This document shows positions 15,036-19,104 of a DNA stretch of 19,104 nt, piece by piece. A program made the translations under genes and the position numbers. A model generated the notes under the pieces. That model was not told the origin of the DNA. It did not search any database and was given only the letters and a program-made list of their open reading frames with translations. This stretch comes from WVZL01 sp041862375 (lineage in GTDB: Bacteria; Acidobacteriota; Aminicenantia; Aminicenantales; Aminicenantaceae), in contig JBGVTE010000056.1 of assembly GCA_041862375.1 (NCBI GenBank), forward strand, positions 1 through 19,104. The letters are read 5' to 3'. Numbering within the stretch: the first letter of the stretch is position 1; the number at the start of each line of letters is the position of its first letter.

Positions 15036-17111
15036 TTAAGATGTTTTTTCCTCTAATTTTGAAAGCTCGTCGGCAATTTCCTCCAAGAGTTTTTTAATTT
15101 CTTTCTTTGATTTTTCGTCTTTTTTCCCAGTTGTGATTTTGATGATTATTTTATTGTTTTCTTCGTCGATCTCGGATTCAGCTTTATAACCTTCGGGCAG
15201 GCCTTCTTTTAGTTTCTTCAGAATTTCCTCGTATTTGCCTTTGTTTTCGCTGTCGAGTTTGCTCTTTATAATCAATTGAAAACCTTCATCTTCATCTAAA
15301 ACACAGATGATTTTTTTATCGCCTTTGATCTCGATGGACTTGAGGTCACAATCGATCTTTTCAAGATGTTTGATTTTATGCGCAAGTTTGTATTTTAAGT
15401 CAGTCTCGATCTTGATCCCGAGCTTGAGATCCTTCAGTTTTTCCGGCTTTTCCTCAAGCTCCTCACTCAGATCTTTAAGAACTTCTTCGATATCTTTTAA
15501 AGCTTCTTCCTGGGCTTTATCTATTTCTGCTATATCTTTGAGCTCTCTGATTTTTATCAGCTTCTCTCGGAGTTTCGTTAATTTTTCTCTTAGTTTTTTA
15601 TGTTCGGTTTTCAGCGGAACCGAGGGATGTAAATCCAGATGAGGAAAAGCGTGTGCGAATACTGGAGTAGTGATGTGCAATTTTTTCTTTTTTCCTTTGA
15701 TTTGAATCGTGTAACACTTTTTGGCCGCATCCGCCACTTTACAATGAAGTTCCGGGATTCCGAGCAGGATAAATTTTTTGCCGAGCTTTCCTTTTCCGAC
15801 CTTAATTGAGAAGACATTATCTCTATCAAGTTTTAAGACTTTGAATTCTTTTTCCTTTTTTTTATCTTTCTTATCCGTTGATTCTTTTTTCTCCGCCTTT
15901 TCTGATTTTTTCTTTTCCTGTTTTTCCTGTGCATTTTCAGTCGGGGGTGGGTTTTGGATTTCGGTTAGTAATGTGTCATTGTCCGAAAAAATCGTCTCGT
16001 TAGAGGCTGCAGACTGTGACGGTCTCACCAGCCCGATAAAAGTTATAAGCGCAATAATAAAAAATGAGAGTAAAATTTTAGTCTTCATTTTGACCTCCTT
16101 AGGTTTTAATTGTTTTTTAAGAATAGTCAACACTCTCTCATTAAACTGTGATTTTCCCACAGCTCCAAGCACTGCGGCCGGTGGATTCCATTGGATTTGT
16201 CCGGCCTTCTTGATAGAAAGAAGATCGGCAGCGTATGTCGATGGCTTTACTCCGGCTTTTAAGACAAGTTCATCGCAGGCTTTTTCCTGTTCATTTTTCA
16301 TCGATCTGAAAACAAGCCAGCTTAAGGGATTGAACCAGTAGAGAGAGCAGATGAAACGAGCCAGGATTTTAATGAGAAAATCGTACCTTTTAATATGAGA
16401 AAGCTCGTGAAAGAGGGCTGAAGAGCACTGGTTTTTAGTCCAGTTTCCGGCTTCAGCCGGCATGATCACGACGGGCTTGATTACTCCCCAGGTGAGAGGG
16501 GCTTTTACTTGGGCGTGGCTGAAGAGGCTGACTTTTCTTTTAATGGAGATTGTATTCAGAAATCGCTGCAGCAGCAGGTGCCAAAGTGACCCGGATATTC
16601 GTTTTCCCTGTCGAGTCAGTCTGTGGGCCCCGTAGAGCCCTGAAAATATTCTGATCAATAAAAAGATCAATCCGGCTGTCCAGATTGTGATCAAACTCAG
16701 TCCAAGAAGCTTTTTTACTTCAATGGTTTTTAAGAAAACAGTTTTTTTATTTTGATCTTTTGTTTTCTCAATGCCGTCTGGTTGGCCGCCATTTTCCTGG
16801 CTGGTTTTGTCTTTTTGGTTGAGGTTAATCAAAGGATCTTTGTTTTTTTCCCGTTCATTAAATGTTGAGGAGCTGTTTTTTACGGCCTGCCAAGAAGGCA
16901 GCCATCTTGTTTCCCACCCAGTAGTTATGGATGAAAGAAACGGGAAAAGAAGCAGGCTAATTATAGAAAAAGAGAGTAGAAAGTGCCTGATTGTTGCGGA
17001 TTTTTTCCGGAAGAGAAACGCGAGCAGAAGCGAAGCGGCGAGAACCAAGGAACTCTTGATTATGAATTCACAGATAAGATTAAGAAATTTGACTCCCAGG
17101 GAAAATTCCAC
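15036..17111 (-). CDS. BlaR1/MecR1-type M56 membrane metalloprotease with novel sensor domain
   Basis: Membrane zinc protease, likely partner of the BlaI repressor just upstream: in the family, sensing outside triggers cleavage of BlaI. GTG start 3 bases after the blaI stop. Membrane segments at about 14-34, 42-61, 134-158 and 345-361. The protease has H235-E-L-S-H239, with E276 in NEQEKACDELVL as probable third zinc ligand, between the third and fourth segments. Beyond the fourth segment there is no penicillin-binding domain. Instead come a Lys/Glu linker (395-423), a beta-like part with C457 and C466, a heptad coiled coil (about 500-560, KLREKLTKLREKLIKI) and a second alpha/beta part (590-660). 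The exported half is highly charged and its signal is unknown. An internal ribosome site precedes the fourth segment (see separate entry). Confidence 0.92.
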   Translation of the reverse strand: MEFSLGVKFLNLICEFIIKSSLVLAASLLLAFLFRKKSATIRHFLLSFSIISLLLFPFLSSITTGWETRWLPSWQAVKNSSSTFNEREKNKDPLINLNQKDKTSQENGGQPDGIEKTKDQNKKTVFLKTIEVKKLLGLSLITIWTAGLIFLLIRIFSGLYGAHRLTRQGKRISGSLWHLLLQRFLNTISIKRKVSLFSHAQVKAPLTWGVIKPVVIMPAEAGNWTKNQCSSALFHELSHIKRYDFLIKILARFICSLYWFNPLSWLVFRSMKNEQEKACDELVLKAGVKPSTYAADLLSIKKAGQIQWNPPAAVLGAVGKSQFNERVLTILKKQLKPKEVKMKTKILLSFFIIALITFIGLVRPSQSAASNETIFSDNDTLLTEIQNPPPTENAQEKQEKKKSEKAEKKESTDKKDKKKEKEFKVLKLDRDNVFSIKVGKGKLGKKFILLGIPELHCKVADAAKKCYTIQIKGKKKKLHITTPVFAHAFPHLDLHPSVPLKTEHKKLREKLTKLREKLIKIRELKDIAEIDKAQEEALKDIEEVLKDLSEELEEKPEKLKDLKLGIKIETDLKYKLAHKIKHLEKIDCDLKSIEIKGDKKIICVLDEDEGFQLIIKSKLDSENKGKYEEILKKLKEGLPEGYKAESEIDEENNKIIIKITTGKKDEKSKKEIKKLLEEIADELSKLEEKTS
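16086..16100 (-). promoter_or_regulatory. Internal ribosome site and start inside the M56 gene
   Basis: On the minus strand AAGGAGG (16094-16100), a 5-base spacer and ATG (16086-16088) lie in the M56 reading frame (K338-E-V-K-M342). The new N-terminus, MKTKILLSFFIIALITFIGL then VRPSQSAAS, is a textbook signal peptide. Starting here would make a 350-residue exported sensor domain (15036-16088) without the protease. Alternatively it only marks an ancient fusion, or the AAG-GAG codons are coincidence. Confidence 0.5.
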
Positions 17112-17114
17112 TAG

Positions 17115-17498
17115 TCATCTCCCTTCTTTCCGCGCCTTTTTCACCAGTTCTGATAGACGTTTATAGTCTATCTCGGATAGGTTGTCTTCCGAGATGTTGA
17201 GCAGGGCGGCGACGACGTCTTCTGTGGAATCATCGAAGAAGATTTTCATCACATGTCTTAAGGCATTCCGCCTTGCTTCCTCCCGGGGAATAGTAGGGGA
17301 GTAGATGTAACGCGGCCCTTCCTGTTTATGTGTCAGGTGTCCTTTTTCCTCCAGCACCCTGAGCAGTGCCCTTACTGTGGAGTAGCTTGGAGGATTAGGG
17401 ATTTTCTCCAGAACCTGGGCGACTGTCGCCTGGTTCAATTCATAGACGATATCCATTATCTGTCGTTCCCTTCGAGTGAGGTTTTTCTGTCCTTTCAT
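17115..17498 (-). CDS. blaI: BlaI/MecI/CopY-family transcriptional repressor
   Basis: Winged-helix repressor, 127 aa, the usual length. The N-terminal DNA-binding domain (1-70) reads LTRRERQIMDIVYELNQATV, then the recognition helix SYSTVRALLRVLEEKGHL and the wing HKQEGPRYIYSP. The C-terminal dimerisation part (75-127) includes DVVAALLNIS, the region where BlaI proteins are cut by their M56 partner, and EDNLSEIDYKRLSELVKKA. AGGAGAT at 17503-17509 precedes the ATG. It is the first gene of a two-gene operon with the M56 protease (3-base gap) and lies just downstream of its own operators, so it most likely represses this operon. Other targets would need the same 16-bp site; none occurs elsewhere in the window. 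The symbol is used as a family name; a role in beta-lactam resistance is not implied. Confidence 0.95.
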   Translation of the reverse strand: MKGQKNLTRRERQIMDIVYELNQATVAQVLEKIPNPPSYSTVRALLRVLEEKGHLTHKQEGPRYIYSPTIPREEARRNALRHVMKIFFDDSTEDVVAALLNISEDNLSEIDYKRLSELVKKARKEGR

Positions 17499-17534
17499 GC
17501 TTATCTCCTGTCTTTTTTAAGGGCAGTCAATTAA

Positions 17535-17550
17535 TGCTAAAAAACTAGCA
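17535..17550. promoter_or_regulatory. BlaI operator 1 (TGCTA-N6-TAGCA)
   Basis: Palindrome of 5-base arms TGCTA / TAGCA around AAAAAC. It lies at the expected transcription start and immediately adjoins operator 2. Confidence 0.82.
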
Positions 17551-17566
17551 TGCTAAAAATATAGCA
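17551..17566. promoter_or_regulatory. BlaI operator 2, over the -10 box
   Basis: TGCTA / TAGCA around AAAATA. It contains the whole -10 hexamer (17558-17563), so a bound repressor would block RNA polymerase. Its centre is 16 bases from operator 1. Confidence 0.85.
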
Positions 17567-17586
17567 CCAATTTTCTCATTTGTCAA
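17558..17586 (-). promoter_or_regulatory. Sigma70-type promoter of the blaI-M56 operon
   Basis: On the minus strand the -35 is TTGACA (17581-17586), perfect, and the -10 is TATATT (17558-17563), with 17 bases between. Transcription should start near 17551, about 50 bases before the blaI ATG. Confidence 0.85.
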
Positions 17587-17593
17587 TAGACTA

Positions 17594-17609
17594 TGCTATT
17601 TTTTTAGCA
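17594..17609. promoter_or_regulatory. BlaI operator 3, upstream of -35
   Basis: TGCTA / TAGCA around TTTTTT, 7 bases beyond the -35 box and 43 bases centre to centre from operator 2. It may support cooperative binding, or control transcription toward the decayed ribbon-helix-helix frame on the other strand. Confidence 0.8.
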
Positions 17610-17676
17610 TTCTTTTCTATTATATAACACTCTTTTTAAAAATAAGGTTGCATCTTGCTTGAAATAATTTGAATTT

Positions 17677-17800
17677 TTGAGATTAAAAAAACTTTTGGTC
17701 AAATTAAATGATGAGGAATACGAGACTCTTGAGAAATACTGCAAAAAAACAGGGAGAGCAAAAAGCGCTACGTGCAAGAAACGGATTCTGAAGAGCTGGA
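17677..17800 (+). pseudogene. Decayed ribbon-helix-helix (CopG-like) gene
   Basis: From a TTG at 17677 the frame reads LKKLLVKLNDEEYETLEKYC then KKTGRAKS, a close match to the beta strand, first helix and turn of CopG/Arc-type DNA-binding proteins, often antitoxins. After KS the family helix (I/V-R-..I...L) is absent: the frame becomes CKKRILKSWKSY, while another frame carries YVQETDSEELEELFLSMF, so a small frameshift is likely. There is no ribosome site and the start is not ATG. It runs into the convergent GNAT-YoaP gene. Alternative: a chance match, though the conserved spacing argues against that. Confidence 0.5.
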
Positions 17801-17810
17801 AGAGCTATTT

Positions 17811-18608
17811 TTATCTATGTTTGGCGAGTTTTCGAACTTTTTTTGCGATTTTCCTCTTTATTTTCTCATAAGAAGGGGGAGGACCTGTTCTCACCTGCTT
17901 TTGGTCTATGAACAAAGCATCTGAGATTCCCCAATCCGAAAAAACTTCTTTGTCAAAAGTATCTATCTCTCGAAAAATGACTTTATCACCAAACTCCGCT
18001 GCAGCTCTCTTTGCTCTTTCATAGACGATGTTCTGGCCCGGACACCATCCATTTTTAAATGATGTTACAGTTACTTTACTCTCATGAATTTCCGGCTTTT
18101 TCTTTTGCTTGACCCATTTGGGTAGAACAGCATCTTCGCTAAAAGGCTTCCATAAAAGCGTTTGAAATCCCTGTTTGTCGACCTTCTTGTATCCCTGCTT
18201 TTTAAACCATGAAGCTTTCATCCAGATAGGCAGAGCCAGGCCCCATGCTGTGATTCCTTTGGCGCCTTTAGTTTTCGCATCGGTTTCAGCAGCTTCCAGC
18301 AGAGCCTTTCCCATTCCCCTTTTCTGGCGGTTTCCCACTCCCTTTTTTTTGTAGCCGTGAACCCAGATGCAGTAAATAAAATAGAGATCTTTCCCTTCCA
18401 CAAATGATTCTTCTATCGGAATGTAATGGATCATTCCACATACTTTCCCATCTTCATCCACAGCCAGTTTAGCGCCAAGCCCTTTATCCTTGATTCTGTC
18501 ATACCAGATTTCTTTGTGATTGCCTGACTCTTTCATCTCTTCAGACCAGTCTTCAAGGCAAAGAAAGTATGATGGTTTATGCTCATCTGAAATATCGATG
18601 ACTTTCAT
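17811..18608 (-). CDS. GNAT acetyltransferase with C-terminal YoaP-like domain
   Basis: Two-domain cytoplasmic protein, 265 aa from the ATG at 18608, chosen because AAGGAGG (18616-18622) lies 7 bases before it; an ATG 16 codons earlier would translate the ribosome site. GNAT domain (about 1-155): strands ending in LYFIYCIWVHG, the acetyl-CoA loop RQKRGMGKALL (94-104), and helix/strand GITAWGLALPIWMKASWFKKQGY. The C-terminal domain (175-255) is thioredoxin-like and resembles the YoaP-like domain: VTSFKNGWCPGQNIVYERAK with C189 alone where redox proteins have CxxC, then VIFREIDTF, ALFIDQKQVRTGPPPSYE. The pairing is known in Bacillus YoaP-type proteins; the reaction is unknown. Confidence 0.88.
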   Translation of the reverse strand: MKVIDISDEHKPSYFLCLEDWSEEMKESGNHKEIWYDRIKDKGLGAKLAVDEDGKVCGMIHYIPIEESFVEGKDLYFIYCIWVHGYKKKGVGNRQKRGMGKALLEAAETDAKTKGAKGITAWGLALPIWMKASWFKKQGYKKVDKQGFQTLLWKPFSEDAVLPKWVKQKKKPEIHESKVTVTSFKNGWCPGQNIVYERAKRAAAEFGDKVIFREIDTFDKEVFSDWGISDALFIDQKQVRTGPPPSYEKIKRKIAKKVRKLAKHR

Positions 18609-18983
18609 CAGCTGACCTCCTTTCCGACTTATAGCACAGGAAAAATTTGTAGTCAAAAAAGCATGGCAATGAGAGTTCTTCCTTCTCCAGGGATCTTAAA
18701 CAAAATTAGGGACACAATAACTATTTCCTGTTTTAAGAGATCGCTTAGCCTGTTCCGAGCAAAGCGAAGGAATCTCCTATGCTCTTCACGATGACATGCG
18801 TCTGTTGACATTACGTATTATCTTCCTCATTTTCTAATCCATTTTATTTTAAAGGAGTTAAAGGCTATGTAATTTCTTGGAAATTCTGTCCTGTTAATAT
18901 TAGAAAAAACCTGTCATTTCAAAAAAGGAAATCCCAATAAAATGAAGTTCAGATCACGCCTAATAATAAGAAACTCAAGAGGA
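18609..18983. other. Intergenic region with a repeat-like hairpin
   Basis: 375 bases with no supported gene. Apart from the ribosome site of the GNAT-YoaP gene at its left end, it holds the imperfect hairpin listed separately and a GGAG followed by ATG-TAA (a dead start). A TTGACA at 18805-18810 has no matching -10. Confidence 0.4.
18737..18776. repeat. Imperfect hairpin, dispersed-repeat type
   Basis: GAGAT-CGCTT (18737-18746) pairs with AAGCG (18762-18766) and ATCTC (18772-18776), leaving AAGGA bulged; TTCC (18753-18756) / GGAA (18769-18772) offers an alternative. The right arm, GCAAAGCGAAGGAATCTCC, is the kind of sequence that recurs as intergenic hairpins in many bacterial genomes. No U-run. 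Confidence 0.4.
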
Positions 18984-19104
18984 TTAAATGATTTTCAACG
19001 TAATCTTATTTTTTGATTCTTGTTGCTTCTGCTGGTCAAACCAGGTAACTTCCAAATTATACTCTCCCCTTGGCACTTCTTGGAAATCCAGAGTATAGAC
19101 ACAA
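18984..19104 (-). CDS. 3' end of a beta-rich protein (partial)
   Basis: The minus strand is open from the window edge to a TAA at 18984-18986, giving 39 C-terminal residues: VYTLDFQEVPRGEYNLEVTW then FDQQKQQESKNKITLKII. The alternating hydrophobic pattern and the P-x-G-x-Y-x-L-x-V phrase suggest the last strands of an Ig-like or beta-sandwich domain, as at the ends of exported proteins. The family cannot be named from this piece. The other two frames contain stops. Confidence 0.65.
   Translation of the reverse strand, partial: CVYTLDFQEVPRGEYNLEVTWFDQQKQQESKNKITLKII

Noticed and set aside
15778..16341. 187-codon plus-strand frame rich in Ser/Phe
   Set aside because: It is the antisense of the Lys/Glu-rich part of the M56 gene, whose codons give Ser/Phe on the other strand.
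17551..17609. Operator cluster as the start of a CRISPR-like array
   Set aside because: Only three short palindromes with uneven spacing around a promoter; the repeats are operator arms, not array repeats.
18841..18880. AAAGGAG followed by ATG as a gene start
   Set aside because: The ATG is followed at once by TAA.

Overview
The window looks like chromosomal sequence of a Gram-negative-type environmental bacterium of moderate G+C (low to mid 40s % by eye). It has many exported hydrolases with signal peptides, strong AGGAGG-type ribosome sites, single genes or pairs rather than long operons, and long decayed intergenic stretches. A BlaI/M56 pair, an S41 peptidase, an S15-type hydrolase and a TPR-tailed esterase together recall deep-branching groups such as Aminicenantes or Acidobacteriota. 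That placement is inference only: no rRNA, tRNA or lineage marker is present.

Layout. 1-1781 (+): a LytS/YehU-type membrane histidine kinase overlapping by 4 bases its LytTR response regulator. 2061-3269 (+): exported esterase with C-terminal TPRs. 3623-4813 (+): membrane-anchored serine beta-lactamase-like hydrolase. 5012-5530 (-): YhbS-like acetyltransferase. 5909-7297 (-): exported S41 peptidase. 7786-8175 (+): broken O-methyltransferase gene, followed by a DUF2721-like membrane protein (8181-8630). 8805-9749 (-): exported TIM-barrel-like protein of unknown function. 9819-10007 (-): N-terminal fragment of an exported protein. 10204-14586 (-): an ICMT-like membrane methyltransferase, an exported M23 peptidase and a large S15/CocE hydrolase. 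15036-17498 (-): a blaI-M56 operon under a strong promoter overlapped by three identical-pattern 16-bp operators. 17677-17800 (+): a decayed ribbon-helix-helix gene. 17811-18608 (-): a GNAT-YoaP-like fusion. 18984-19104 (-): the 3' end of a beta-rich protein.

The most interesting part is 15036-17609. The M56 protease carries no penicillin-binding sensor but an unusual lysine/glutamate-rich, coiled-coil exported domain. The membrane segment before that domain is also encoded as a perfect signal peptide behind an internal AAGGAGG ribosome site, so one gene may yield a membrane protease and a free exported sensor domain. BlaI probably represses its own operon through TGCTA-N6-TAGCA sites covering the -10, the transcription start and the region upstream of -35.

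A second layer is repeats and gene decay. A ~50-base dispersed repeat occurs at 8739-8786 and, inverted, at 14935-14985, with a weaker copy near 5838-5917. A 17-base piece of it overlaps the stop codons of two unrelated genes. There are also a 15-base direct repeat flanking a 200-base segment, and hairpin elements at 3448-3478, 8638-8713 and 18737-18776. No CRISPR array, tRNA, rRNA or intact transposase gene was seen.
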